DNA of 64,000 nucleotides, taken from NCBI GenBank assembly GCA_031549085.1, contig JAVBQL010000021.1, forward strand, positions 1 through 64,000. Direction: 5' to 3'. The first letter of the stretch is position 1; the number at the start of each line of letters is the position of its first letter. A model generated the notes under the pieces. The model was not told where the DNA came from. It worked only from the letters and a program-made list of their open reading frames with translations, and made no database searches. The translations under genes and the position numbers were made by a program. Below, piece after piece: positions 27,055-36,173 of the stretch. The stretch is from JAVBQL01 sp031549085 (GTDB taxonomy: Bacteria; Spirochaetota; GWE2-31-10; MWDO01).

Positions 27055-28533
27055 TTAAATTTCTGGTTTTTTTAATGCTTCTAAAACAATGTTGGCTCTA
27101 TTTCTGACATTAACGTTTTCATCGTCTAAAAGGCTCTCTACAAATGGGATTTCATTTGTTATTTTAAAATGGTAAATATAATCTAGACCTGTTGTTTTTA
27201 GACTATCGCTCTCTTTTTTATGTATTCTCTCTAATATAAGCTGGGAGTCTGTCTTTACATTATTGTTTATGTAGAATCTTATTGAATATTCAGTTACTGG
27301 AAGAACTTGGTAGTAGACTATTGTAAATATTAGCGTTTTGAAAACATTCAATGGTTTTGTTGAATAGGTTGTCTTTATTATTGTTTTTGTAGCCAATAAG
27401 TTGATATCTACAGGATAGACAAGCTCTAGATATGCTTTTAAGAATTCATAGCTGGAGTCGTTTCCATAGTTGTAGATCTCTTGAAGGCATGCTGTTACTA
27501 TAGATGTTTCAGAAACCAATAGTGTCTTCATAAATTCTTCTATTGTTGAAATACTATCCAATTTTAAAATTGAGCAATATTTTTGTATAGCAAGGATTTT
27601 AGTATCTTTAGAGAAAGAGAAGCTGTTTGTAACAAAAATTTTCTTTATACTATCAGCTATTGCTCTAGATGAAGATACTCCCATATTTTTTAGTGTATTA
27701 AACACTATTTGTTCATTACTCTCTTTTAAAAGAGCCAAAATGACTATATCTTTTTTATCTTCAGATATAGTCTCTATCGATTTTGATAGTACCAATTTTT
27801 CTTCAGGAGTTTTATTTTCTGTATCTGTATATATGTTATCACTAATTGCAGTGGCAATTTTTGTATATGTATCAGAGAATTTCTCTTTCATTAAATTGGT
27901 ATACATATTGGAGATTGCACTATTTTTAGAATTAGCAAAATATGTTGTGTAGAGCTCCTCTATTTTTTGCTCCATATTTTTAAATGTACTCTTATCTACA
28001 TCACCAAGAAATGTGTTTGGAGTCTCTTTTAAAAGAAGAATAACAGCATATCCTAGAGTGGTATTAATATCCTGCTGTTGATATTTCATTTTTACTGAAG
28101 AATTTGATAATAAAAATGGTTCAAGATTGGCAGTAGCTAAATTTGGAGCATATTTTAAAGCCCCAGCAAATCCATAAAACCTTACTTCAGTTTTTTTATC
28201 TTTTAAAGACTTATTATAACTATTTGTATTTTTGGCCTCTATAATTCCATTTATGTACTTTTTCCCCTGTTCTGAAAGTCCATCAAAGTTGAAATATATT
28301 GTATCTAATGTGAATCTATTAGGTGGAGATATAGTTGGTTTTGTTTTATCTTCTTTTTCATCACCCTTTGGTTTTATAGTTGTTTTTGGAGTATTAAGTG
28401 CAACTGGTTTATCTTTGGGGGTATTAACTGGGCTATAGGATATAAGAGTTATATCAAGCCATAGGGCTACAAACATTATAAAGAGAAATATTAATATTGG
28501 TACAGACGCTTTTTTATTTATTATCATAATCAT
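27055..28533 (-). CDS. Membrane-anchored HEAT-like repeat protein
   Basis: An N-terminal transmembrane segment (about 10-33) is followed by a proline/lysine/threonine-rich linker and about 400 helical residues. Near the C-terminus, helix pairs resemble HEAT-type repeats (EFMKTLLVSE..., VESLLDDENVNVRNRANIVLEAL). No enzyme motif is seen. It probably acts as a periplasmic scaffold. The first two methionines (28533, 28527) are alternative starts with weak ribosome binding sites. It sits between the EpmA-like gene and metY on the same strand. Confidence 0.68.
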   Translation of the reverse strand: MIMIINKKASVPILIFLFIMFVALWLDITLISYSPVNTPKDKPVALNTPKTTIKPKGDEKEDKTKPTISPPNRFTLDTIYFNFDGLSEQGKKYINGIIEAKNTNSYNKSLKDKKTEVRFYGFAGALKYAPNLATANLEPFLLSNSSVKMKYQQQDINTTLGYAVILLLKETPNTFLGDVDKSTFKNMEQKIEELYTTYFANSKNSAISNMYTNLMKEKFSDTYTKIATAISDNIYTDTENKTPEEKLVLSKSIETISEDKKDIVILALLKESNEQIVFNTLKNMGVSSSRAIADSIKKIFVTNSFSFSKDTKILAIQKYCSILKLDSISTIEEFMKTLLVSETSIVTACLQEIYNYGNDSSYEFLKAYLELVYPVDINLLATKTIIKTTYSTKPLNVFKTLIFTIVYYQVLPVTEYSIRFYINNNVKTDSQLILERIHKKESDSLKTTGLDYIYHFKITNEIPFVESLLDDENVNVRNRANIVLEALKKPEI

Positions 28534-28811
28534 AGTTTCTTAAATATCGCTATCTCTTAATTTTAAGATAATATTGAATATATAGTTCGAAATTTATAGA
28601 TAATTATAAACAAAAATTTTTATATGTCTATTTTAACTCTCATTAAATATTAAACAAATAAAAAATTTGATTGGTTAACTATATTCTATTCAAGAATACT
28701 CTCACAGATAACAGAGTAACAATATAATCTTTTTTAGTCAATATAAAATATTATATTTTTAATATAATATTACATTTGAATTGTGCATAGCTCTTTAAAA
28801 AATAGTGATTA

Positions 28812-30038
28812 TTAGAAGATATTTGTATTTTTTATAGATTTTAAGCCCTCAAACAGCATAAATAGCCTCTCTACTCCTAAAGCAACCCCTCCAGTTGGAG
28901 GAATACCAAATTTTAGTGAACTTATAAATCTTGTTGGAAAAGTTAGCTCTATTTTTGCATATTTTTTCCTCTCTTCTACTACTTTGTTGAAATTTTTTTC
29001 TTGTATTTCCCAATCTGTAAGTTCTCCAAAACCATTTGCTATCTCTATACCACATATGTATAGTTCAAATCTTTTTCCATACATATTTGAGCTATCTGTA
29101 GGTTCTGATAGTATTGACATTTCAAGCGGGTAGTCATAAACTATTGTAGGACTATTAAATCCAAGTGTTGGCTCTATGAATTCTAAAAAGAATTTAAAAA
29201 ATAGATCATCTTTATTTAGATTTTCATAATAAGATGGTTCATAATTTTTAGATTTAAAATATTTTTTTAGATCATTAGAAAATTTATCTTTATCTAATCT
29301 ATAATAATCAAGATTTATACCAAAATTTGAAAATAGTTCTTTAACACTTTTTTTTTCAAATTTGTTTATTGAACACTCTTTATCATTAAAAATAATTTTG
29401 TCTGTTTTATAACATTTCTTACCAAGATAGCTAATTAATTTAACTGTATCATCTATAACTGATTCATATGTGTCATATGCTCTATACCACTCTAACATGA
29501 AAAACTCTGGGTTATGTATTAATGAGTTTTCGCCACAATTACGAAAACATGTCTTTATCTCATATATTTTTTCAAGTCCAGCGCTAATAGCCTCTTTTAA
29601 AGAGAATTCTGGAGATGTTGGTAAAAATAGATTTTGTGGATTATTTGAATAATCGTAGTATGTAGTGGTAAATGGTTCTATATAATATTCTACTCCGCCA
29701 GACTCAAGCAAATATGGAGAGTTTATCTCTAAAAAATCTTTTTTATCAAAAAAGTCTCTTATATTTTTCATAAAAGATTGTCTATTTTTTAAGATATCAA
29801 CTAATTTTCTATCATTTTTATTCAGTTTGTTATATGGCGAATCAGCTATAGAGATTGGATTATTTTCTGCTTTTGTTAAAATAGTTATCTCTTTTGCATT
29901 TCCTCTATTTACCCTAATTGATACTATATCTCCCTCATTAACAGGGTTGCTATTATCTAGTTTTAGTTTTAAAACTCCTGTTATATCACTTATATATATG
30001 CAGCCATTATTAATGTTTATAATTCTTCCCATAATCAC
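28812..30038 (-). CDS. EpmA/GenX-type lysyl-tRNA synthetase-like ligase
   Basis: This is a class II aminoacyl-tRNA-synthetase fold related to LysRS. Motif 2 (CFRNCGENSLIHNPEFFMLEWYR) in short pieces reads FRNCGE and HNPEF, and motif 3 is GGVALGVERL. EpmA adds beta-lysine to elongation factor P. At about 408 residues it is longer than E. coli EpmA (325) and too short for full LysRS. The extra N-terminal ~60 residues (strands such as GCIYISDI and EGDIVSIRV) look like a small OB-type barrel rather than the full LysRS anticodon-binding domain. GTG at 30038 or ATG at 30032 is the start. EpmB and EF-P are not in the window. Confidence 0.8.
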   Translation of the reverse strand: MIMGRIININNGCIYISDITGVLKLKLDNSNPVNEGDIVSIRVNRGNAKEITILTKAENNPISIADSPYNKLNKNDRKLVDILKNRQSFMKNIRDFFDKKDFLEINSPYLLESGGVEYYIEPFTTTYYDYSNNPQNLFLPTSPEFSLKEAISAGLEKIYEIKTCFRNCGENSLIHNPEFFMLEWYRAYDTYESVIDDTVKLISYLGKKCYKTDKIIFNDKECSINKFEKKSVKELFSNFGINLDYYRLDKDKFSNDLKKYFKSKNYEPSYYENLNKDDLFFKFFLEFIEPTLGFNSPTIVYDYPLEMSILSEPTDSSNMYGKRFELYICGIEIANGFGELTDWEIQEKNFNKVVEERKKYAKIELTFPTRFISSLKFGIPPTGGVALGVERLFMLFEGLKSIKNTNIF

Positions 30039-30183
30039 TTTGTTATAGTGATATTTTTTTATATCTTTTATATATGTTCTTATTTTTTTTGCTCCTAAAA
30101 TTTGAAGACATTTATTTTGACAAATGTGGTAAATTATACTATTTAAAGTATTCGGAATTTTTCACTTTTTAGAAAGGAATTTT

Positions 30184-30966
30184 ATGTCTGAATTTGAGAT
30201 GTTAACCCATATAATAAAAACCTTAAGATCTGATAATGGCTGTCCTTGGGATAGAGAGCAGACTCATGAGACACTACTACCCTACCTTTATGAAGAGGCT
30301 AATGAGGTTGCTGACACTATCATACATAATGATAATCAAGCCCTTAAAGAGGAGCTTGGAGACCTTTTATTGCAGATTCTCCTCCATAGCCAGATAGCCA
30401 CAGAAGAGGCTCAATTTACAATAGAGGATGTTATAAAAACTCTTTCATCAAAATTGATTAGGAGACATCCACATGTTTTTAGTAATGAGAGGGCAGAAAA
30501 CTCAGATGAGGTTCTGAAACTTTGGGAAAATATAAAGAAGATAGAGAATAAGGGTAAATATGAATTTTTATTAGATAAGGTTCCATATACATTTTCTCCT
30601 CTACTTAGAGCACACAAACTTCAGAAGGAGGCTTCAAAAGTTGGTTTTGACTGGAGAGATTTTAATGGACCTCTATCAAAAATAGATGAAGAATTTAATG
30701 AACTTAAAGACGCTATTAAAGATTCTGATAGAAGCAAGATAGAGGATGAGCTTGGAGATATGCTATTTTCAATAGTAAACTTGGGCAGGTTTTTAAATGT
30801 TAGAGGAGAGGTTGCTCTCTCAAAAGCCAATGATAAATTTAGAACTCGCTTTAACTATGTTGAAAGAAGGGTAAAAGAGAGTGGTAAAGATTTTAAAGAT
30901 TTCACTTTGGAAGAGCTTGATGAATGTTGGAATGAGGCAAAGAGAGAAGGTGTTGATATAACATAA
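30184..30966 (+). CDS. mazG: Nucleoside triphosphate pyrophosphohydrolase MazG
   Basis: MazG hydrolyses (d)NTPs to monophosphates and pyrophosphate. CPWDREQTHETL and the metal-binding E-E-x-x-E plus ELGDLLLQ are clear, and a second MazG half follows (DELGDMLFSIVNLGRF), as in the 263-residue E. coli protein. 260 residues. AAAGGA precedes the ATG at 30184. A bidirectional terminator follows. Confidence 0.95.
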   Translation: MSEFEMLTHIIKTLRSDNGCPWDREQTHETLLPYLYEEANEVADTIIHNDNQALKEELGDLLLQILLHSQIATEEAQFTIEDVIKTLSSKLIRRHPHVFSNERAENSDEVLKLWENIKKIENKGKYEFLLDKVPYTFSPLLRAHKLQKEASKVGFDWRDFNGPLSKIDEEFNELKDAIKDSDRSKIEDELGDMLFSIVNLGRFLNVRGEVALSKANDKFRTRFNYVERRVKESGKDFKDFTLEELDECWNEAKREGVDIT

Positions 30967-31000
30967 TATTTTTAATTAGTTTTTACTGCAAATAAAAAAA

Positions 31001-31030
31001 TGAACTAGCATAATACTAGTTCATTTTTTT
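31001..31030. terminator. Bidirectional terminator between mazG and the minus-strand gene
   Basis: TGAACTAG (31001-31008) / CTAGTTCA (31016-31023), 7-base loop, with A7 before and T7 after, so it can act in both directions. Confidence 0.9.
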
Positions 31031-31046
31031 ATTTAAATTAGCTACT

Positions 31047-31835
31047 CTATTTGCTCTCTTTTTTATCTTTAGATAGATATTCAAACATACTTTGGTTTAG
31101 TTCATCACCCTCTTTTGTCTTGGTAAATTCGTTTGCTTTCTTACCTCTTCCAATTTGCATATCAAATGATATATGAGATATCATAATTCTCTCTTGATCT
31201 TTTATTTTACCTTGTCCAACCAATGTTATATATTCGTTTAAGAAAGCAATGAAGTCAGGGATAATAAAATCATAACCATAAACCTTATTTATGCGATAGT
31301 AGATAACATTTCTATAACATTTTTCAAAGCTCTTGAATACTTCATCAGAGTTTGACTCAAGTGATAATCTATATCCTTCAAGAAGTTTTGATATTACAAA
31401 AGGATTTCTTGCAATAGGATAGCTATTAACATCTCCAGCTATACTCAAAAAGTAGGATTTATCAGAAAGCTTTTTTATCATTATATCAAGGGCAGACGTA
31501 ACATTCGGTATATAGTTTAGGTTTTCTGGAAGGAATACTACACTGCATAGATATCTGTAAAGTATAGGTTCAATCTTTTTAAGTGTATCACCATTTGTTC
31601 TCTCTATATCAGAGAGCAGCTCCTCATCCGCAACTCTAAGTGCATTTCTGTTTGCTCTATCAACCATAGCCTCTCTTGCCTTAAGTCTTGTTTTAAGCCA
31701 GTGAGTAGGGTCTGATGCTTCACTTTTTTTATTCTCATTTTGAGTGCTATCTTGCTGTTGTGTAGTGTTTGTTTGTGAAAATGTGAAAAATAGTGCAGAA
31801 AATAGGACTCCAAAAACTATAATAGATCTCTTCAT
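31047..31835 (-). CDS. Periplasmic protein of unknown function
   Basis: A signal peptide (cleavage near TFSQ) is followed by a Q/N/T-rich tether and about 220 mainly helical residues. No known motif is recognised. It has its own divergent promoter (31893-31921) and a shared terminator, so it appears to be a monocistronic gene. Its length is 262 residues. Confidence 0.72.
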   Translation of the reverse strand: MKRSIIVFGVLFSALFFTFSQTNTTQQQDSTQNENKKSEASDPTHWLKTRLKAREAMVDRANRNALRVADEELLSDIERTNGDTLKKIEPILYRYLCSVVFLPENLNYIPNVTSALDIMIKKLSDKSYFLSIAGDVNSYPIARNPFVISKLLEGYRLSLESNSDEVFKSFEKCYRNVIYYRINKVYGYDFIIPDFIAFLNEYITLVGQGKIKDQERIMISHISFDMQIGRGKKANEFTKTKEGDELNQSMFEYLSKDKKESK

Positions 31836-31892
31836 TTTTATATCCCCTTAAAATATTTTAAAGAAGTAAGCAGTATCACAAAAATCAACTAT

Positions 31893-31921
31893 ATTCTATT
31901 TTAAATATCAAATATAGTCAA
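31893..31921 (-). promoter_or_regulatory. Minus-strand promoter of the periplasmic protein gene
   Basis: Read on the minus strand: TTGACT (31921-31916), 17-base spacer, TAGAAT (31898-31893). Confidence 0.52.
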
Positions 31922-31930
31922 TTTCTTTTT

Positions 31931-31958
31931 TTGACTTTTTTTTAGTTTGAAATATAAT
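31931..31958 (+). promoter_or_regulatory. Divergent plus-strand promoter candidate
   Basis: TTGACT (31931-31936), 16-base spacer, perfect TATAAT (31953-31958). It would give the lytic transglycosylase gene a 200-base leader. A nearer alternative is TTGATC (32069-32074) with TATATT (32092-32097), 17-base spacer. Confidence 0.42.
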
Positions 31959-32164
31959 TCTTCCTATATAATTATGCCCTAAATTATTCAAATAATCAAC
32001 TATTATTTTAGATTTATTAATAGTAAAAATAAAAAAATAAGTATTACAAAAAAAACTACTAATTTTACTTGATCTCTCGTATCAATTATGTTATATTTAG
32101 TTAATTTATATTTTTGATTTATTATCTAAAGTTAGATTTTAATTTTAGGGAGGGAAAAAATTTA

Positions 32165-32878
32165 ATGCAAAAATATAGTAAACTTTTTATAGCACCATAT
32201 AGATATTATAAAAACAAGAAGTATAAGAAACTAAAAAACGTGCTTTTAATTGGGCTATACCTTGCAGTTGTTGTTTTTATAATCAATCTTGCTAATACAA
32301 ATAGCTTAGCAGATGCATATGCTTATAGCAGTAATGATGCTAATTTTGAAGATCAATTTAAATTGAGTAATGGGACAATAGAATCTATTGGACATTTGAG
32401 TGTTAGAGAGAAGCTTGAGATGAAATTTTATCAAGATTATATTGGGAACTCTGATATTGCATATTTCACTGTAAAATACTCAAACCAGTATGAACTTCCT
32501 CCATCTCTTTTGATAGCACTTATGAAGGTAGAGTCTACATTTGATGTAAAAGCTGTTAACTATAATAAGAATAGAAGTGTTGATAGAGGTTTATGCCAGC
32601 TTAATAGCTATGTTTTTAAAAACTTAAAAGTAGAAGATTTTTTTAACCCAGAACTTAATATCAGCCTTGGAGCTAAACAGCTTAGATGGTGTCTCGATAT
32701 ATCTAACAATAAACTTACAAAGGGTCTTGCTATGTATAACGCTGGCTTTGGACAGGTTAAAAATAAGAGGGTTGGTGAGATGACACTTGATTATATACAG
32801 AAGATTACTGATGAGAAGGAGCTTATCGATCTTAAGCTTGCTAGTTATATAAAAAGCTATAGTGATATACTCTATTAG
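32165..32878 (+). CDS. Lytic transglycosylase (SLT domain), membrane-anchored
   Basis: The protein cleaves peptidoglycan glycan strands. A basic N-terminus and one transmembrane segment precede an SLT domain with the catalytic glutamate in MKVESTFD, then RGLCQLN and AMYNAG. The ATG at 32165 has AGGGAGGG at 32147-32154. The apparent upstream extension to 32114 has no ribosome binding site. 237 residues. Confidence 0.88.
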   Translation: MQKYSKLFIAPYRYYKNKKYKKLKNVLLIGLYLAVVVFIINLANTNSLADAYAYSSNDANFEDQFKLSNGTIESIGHLSVREKLEMKFYQDYIGNSDIAYFTVKYSNQYELPPSLLIALMKVESTFDVKAVNYNKNRSVDRGLCQLNSYVFKNLKVEDFFNPELNISLGAKQLRWCLDISNNKLTKGLAMYNAGFGQVKNKRVGEMTLDYIQKITDEKELIDLKLASYIKSYSDILY

Positions 32879-32905
32879 TATCTAGTTTTTATAGTAATTC
32901 AAAAA

Positions 32906-32934
32906 AATAGCATATAATTTTTTTATATGCTATT
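32906..32934. terminator. Bidirectional terminator
   Basis: AATAGCATATAA (32906-32917) / TTATATGCTATT (32923-32934) with a 5-base loop and flanking A- and T-runs, between convergent genes. Confidence 0.85.
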
Positions 32935-33666
32935 TTTTATTAATACTTGCTGAAATATTATTGTTGTGAGTATGCCTGTAAAATTTATAATTGAGTGTAC
33001 CCATATTGGTATATTTATTGTTCCGCTTCGCTCCTTCTCTATTGAGAGAAATATTCCAACGGTTAGTGTGAATAGCATATTTGATACAGAGGGTAAATGA
33101 AAGAGTGAAAAAATTATTGCAGTTGTTGCAATAACTATTTTTTTATTTTTTATAAGATTGGATAAAAAATCCTGCAAAAATCCTCGAAAGAGGATCTCTT
33201 CAGTTAGAGGCCCGAGTACAATTATTGAGAGAAACCAAAAAACAACAGTTATGTTGTTATTTTTTTTATTTAAAGAGGCAATAACATCAACTATTGCCTG
33301 ATTTGGCATATTTATATATTTTATTACATGTTCAGGCAAAAGAAACTTCTCTGTGATTAGTATAAAGCTAAAGGTGATTATATAACCAGAAACAAACGCA
33401 ATAAGAGACACTTTTAGTGATTTTCCCATAGTCACAAACCAATTCTCATTATGATCAAAAAATGGTGCATACTGTGGGTATTTTACTTCCAATAGATAAA
33501 AAAGCAATAGGAAGATTAATGATGATAAAATTTGGGCATATATTCTTTCATCTGTAAAGAAGTAGAAAATTAGCCATGCTAATAGGAGTTGTAGGATAAG
33601 GAAGAATATGAAAAAAAATATCCCCTTAAAGCGCATAAAAAAGTTTTCTATATTAAAGTTAGCCAT
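32923..33666 (-). CDS. CPBP-family intramembrane metalloprotease
   Basis: A polytopic membrane protein of 247 residues with the EExxxR motif (TEEILFRGFL) and the SLFHLP histidine motif of the CPBP/Abi family, which includes CAAX proteases. The substrate is unknown. It lies 6 bases downstream of the HtrA-like gene and is the last gene of a four-gene minus-strand operon. Confidence 0.87.
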   Translation of the reverse strand: MANFNIENFFMRFKGIFFFIFFLILQLLLAWLIFYFFTDERIYAQILSSLIFLLLFYLLEVKYPQYAPFFDHNENWFVTMGKSLKVSLIAFVSGYIITFSFILITEKFLLPEHVIKYINMPNQAIVDVIASLNKKNNNITVVFWFLSIIVLGPLTEEILFRGFLQDFLSNLIKNKKIVIATTAIIFSLFHLPSVSNMLFTLTVGIFLSIEKERSGTINIPIWVHSIINFTGILTTIIFQQVLIKNSI

Positions 33667-33672
33667 AAAATC

Positions 33673-35487
33673 TTAAAGAATAGAGTTTATATCACCATAG
33701 ATAGGGATGGTTACTATTCTTTCCAAAACTCCAATTTCTTGCTTTCTAAATCTCATCGAAAGTACAACAACATTCTCTTTTTCTAAATATCTAAGCTCAT
33801 ATACATCTATTGGATCACCAACACCTATTCCAAGCTGCGTAGCCATAACAGGTTTATATATTTTTGTTACCTGATACCTTTTTGATAATATATTTTTATT
33901 AAAATAGTCAAGCTCAATTCCATAGAAGAGGGCGATAAGATGACGCTGATTATCTTTTTCAAAGGCTGTTATTGCAGGTATTGTTGGTCTCTCTTCTATT
34001 CTAACAATCACATTCCTATCTCCGCTCCTCGAACCAACAGTAATATTAACAAGAGATGGATATCGCTTCCATGCTAAAATATTTTGTGCCTCTTCAACAG
34101 TGCGGACATCAATATTATCAATGCTCTTTATTGTCTCACCAACCTTTATTCCGGCTGTATCAAATGGCCCATTTGGTAAAATATAGTAGACATCTAAATT
34201 TTTTCCATTGTTATATATGCCTGCCCCAACCCATGCTCTCTTAACCTCATCACCACCAAAGAGTTTTGGAATGGCTTTGAATACATATTGAAATGGAATT
34301 GCAAAATTTAGTCCTTGAAATTGTGGAATACCTGCAAAAACTATACCTATTACCTGTCCACGCTCATCAAAGAGCGGTCCACCGGAGTTCCCTGGGTTGA
34401 CAGCAGCATCTATTTGAAAAGCATTTCCAAGTTGAAAGAAGTCACGGCTCTTTGAACTTACAATTCCAGATGTTAATGTGTATTGCAATCCAATAGGGCT
34501 TCCAATTGCATATATTCTCTCACCAATTCTTATAGAGTCAGATCTGCCAGCTGTTAGATATGTTTTATTTTTCTTTATAATTTTTAAAAGGGCAATATCA
34601 AAAACTTTGTCATAACCAATAACTTTTGCAGGGATCTCTGTGTCAGGGTCATCTTTCATGGTAACGGTTACAGCACTATATCCCTTATAGTTTCTATTTA
34701 CATGATCCTCAATAACATGGTGATTTGTTAATATATAGCCATCATTATTTATAAAAAAACCAGTACCGAGCGACTTATCAAAGTAGCCTCGTCCATCTTT
34801 CATTGCCATACCCTTATCAAGGTAGACTGTAACAATGGAGTTCATCAGGTTTTCAAAATCAAGATTGGAATAATTTTTAAGTTCATCATAATATTTTTTT
34901 AGATCACTATATTGAGAGAGGAGGGTAGGATAGATTTGGCTATATTTATCAAAGTAGTAGAAGTAGAAACCACTGCTCTTTTGTGTATAGTAGTATTTTA
35001 AGAAATTATAGACCTCACTGTTATTCATAATGGCAAGGTCTGCCATCTCCTCTTTAAAGCTGTTACTTGTAAATATATCTCCTGAACTATCAAGGAGTTT
35101 GGAATAGCTCTCAAATATCTCTCTTAAAGATATTGAAGAGAAGTGGTCTATCGCTTTTAAACTATATACATGTTTCAAAGCCTCATCATATTTGCCATCT
35201 TGAAAGAGCTTTTTGGCACTTTCATCAATCTTGTTTGCAAGCTCCTCGATGTATGTTTTGGTCTCATCTATTTTTGCTTCATCTTCACTATTTTTAATTT
35301 GTGCTGATAATATTTTAGTTGCAGATACATAGGCTTCAAATAGATCGATTCTCTCTCTGTTTAAATTATGCTTAATGTTTTCAACACCAGTTGCATATTC
35401 AATAGGAATCTTCTCCTCTTTTTCACCATTTGTTGCACATGAGGATAGTATAAAAATAGCTATTATAAATACACAAAAACGTCTCAA
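33673..35487 (-). CDS. Lipoprotein HtrA-like serine protease with PDZ domain
   Basis: The TTG at 35487, six bases from GGAG, gives a lipoprotein signal ending in LSSC (C17). The TTG at 35499 lies inside this ribosome binding site. A helical region of about 200 residues follows, then a trypsin-like domain with the complete triad H257 (TNHHV), D297 (DIALL) and S368 (GNSGGP), and a PDZ domain (about 420-500; NGPFDTAGIKVGE). HtrA proteases handle misfolded envelope proteins. A lipid anchor plus a long helical N-terminus is unusual compared with DegP. Confidence 0.88.
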   Translation of the reverse strand: MRRFCVFIIAIFILSSCATNGEKEEKIPIEYATGVENIKHNLNRERIDLFEAYVSATKILSAQIKNSEDEAKIDETKTYIEELANKIDESAKKLFQDGKYDEALKHVYSLKAIDHFSSISLREIFESYSKLLDSSGDIFTSNSFKEEMADLAIMNNSEVYNFLKYYYTQKSSGFYFYYFDKYSQIYPTLLSQYSDLKKYYDELKNYSNLDFENLMNSIVTVYLDKGMAMKDGRGYFDKSLGTGFFINNDGYILTNHHVIEDHVNRNYKGYSAVTVTMKDDPDTEIPAKVIGYDKVFDIALLKIIKKNKTYLTAGRSDSIRIGERIYAIGSPIGLQYTLTSGIVSSKSRDFFQLGNAFQIDAAVNPGNSGGPLFDERGQVIGIVFAGIPQFQGLNFAIPFQYVFKAIPKLFGGDEVKRAWVGAGIYNNGKNLDVYYILPNGPFDTAGIKVGETIKSIDNIDVRTVEEAQNILAWKRYPSLVNITVGSRSGDRNVIVRIEERPTIPAITAFEKDNQRHLIALFYGIELDYFNKNILSKRYQVTKIYKPVMATQLGIGVGDPIDVYELRYLEKENVVVLSMRFRKQEIGVLERIVTIPIYGDINSIL

Positions 35488-35606
35488 TCTTATCTCCAAA
35501 ATAGTAATAATAATTTATGTCTGCAATTTATCCCTAAATATAGAGAAGTTAGAGTAGCTACTCTAATCAATAAATAGTATTAAAAAAATATATTTTCAAG
35601 AAAAGT

Positions 35607-36146
35607 TTAATCAATTATGAAAAAATATGAGAATCTTAAGATTGTATCTCCCTTCTCTGTGTTAAATATATTGCCCTGCAAAAGCCCAATATTTTTATTA
35701 ACAAACTTTTTTGAGTAACTAGACCACACTTTTCTAACTTTATCGTCAAATATTGTGATAGAAGATAACATAACAGCATCTTTTTTTAAACTTCTTGCAA
35801 ATGAAATTAGTTCTTCCTCTTCATATGTATTAAGAAAAGAGATATCTCTTCCTTTGTTATCAAGCTCTGAAAAAAAATCTATGCTATATCTATTATCAGC
35901 ATCATTTTTGAGGGCTGCTCTTATTCTTATATTTGCATTATTTTTAATTTTTTCATTTCCATTCATCACCTCTGTATCATATGCCAATATGTCTATATTT
36001 TTAGGAAGATATCTTTTTATATCATTAGAGAGTTTTTTTAATACTCTATCCTCACTCTCTATTATTAGAGGAATATTTTGATCGGCCTCTATCCTATTTA
36101 TAAAAACAAATAGAAATAAAATTAAAACTCTTCCTATATTATTCAC
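35607..36146 (-). CDS. Periplasmic protein of unknown function
   Basis: An N-terminal signal (residues 1-22) and about 157 further residues with alternating strands (ANIRIRAAL, RYSIDFFSEL, DTILRFSYFF) suggest a small beta-rich periplasmic protein. The family is not recognised. GTG is the probable start at 36146. It is 27 bases downstream of the TPR gene and 119 bases upstream of the HtrA-like gene, so it is probably cotranscribed. Confidence 0.68.
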   Translation of the reverse strand: MNNIGRVLILFLFVFINRIEADQNIPLIIESEDRVLKKLSNDIKRYLPKNIDILAYDTEVMNGNEKIKNNANIRIRAALKNDADNRYSIDFFSELDNKGRDISFLNTYEEEELISFARSLKKDAVMLSSITIFDDKVRKVWSSYSKKFVNKNIGLLQGNIFNTEKGDTILRFSYFFIID

Positions 36147-36173
36147 TTTTTTGTTGTTCCTTTAAGTTCTTGT

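Noticed and set aside
28849..29055. Second frame inside the EpmA-like gene
   Set aside because: It lies over conserved motif 3 of the ligase in another frame, with no start signals.
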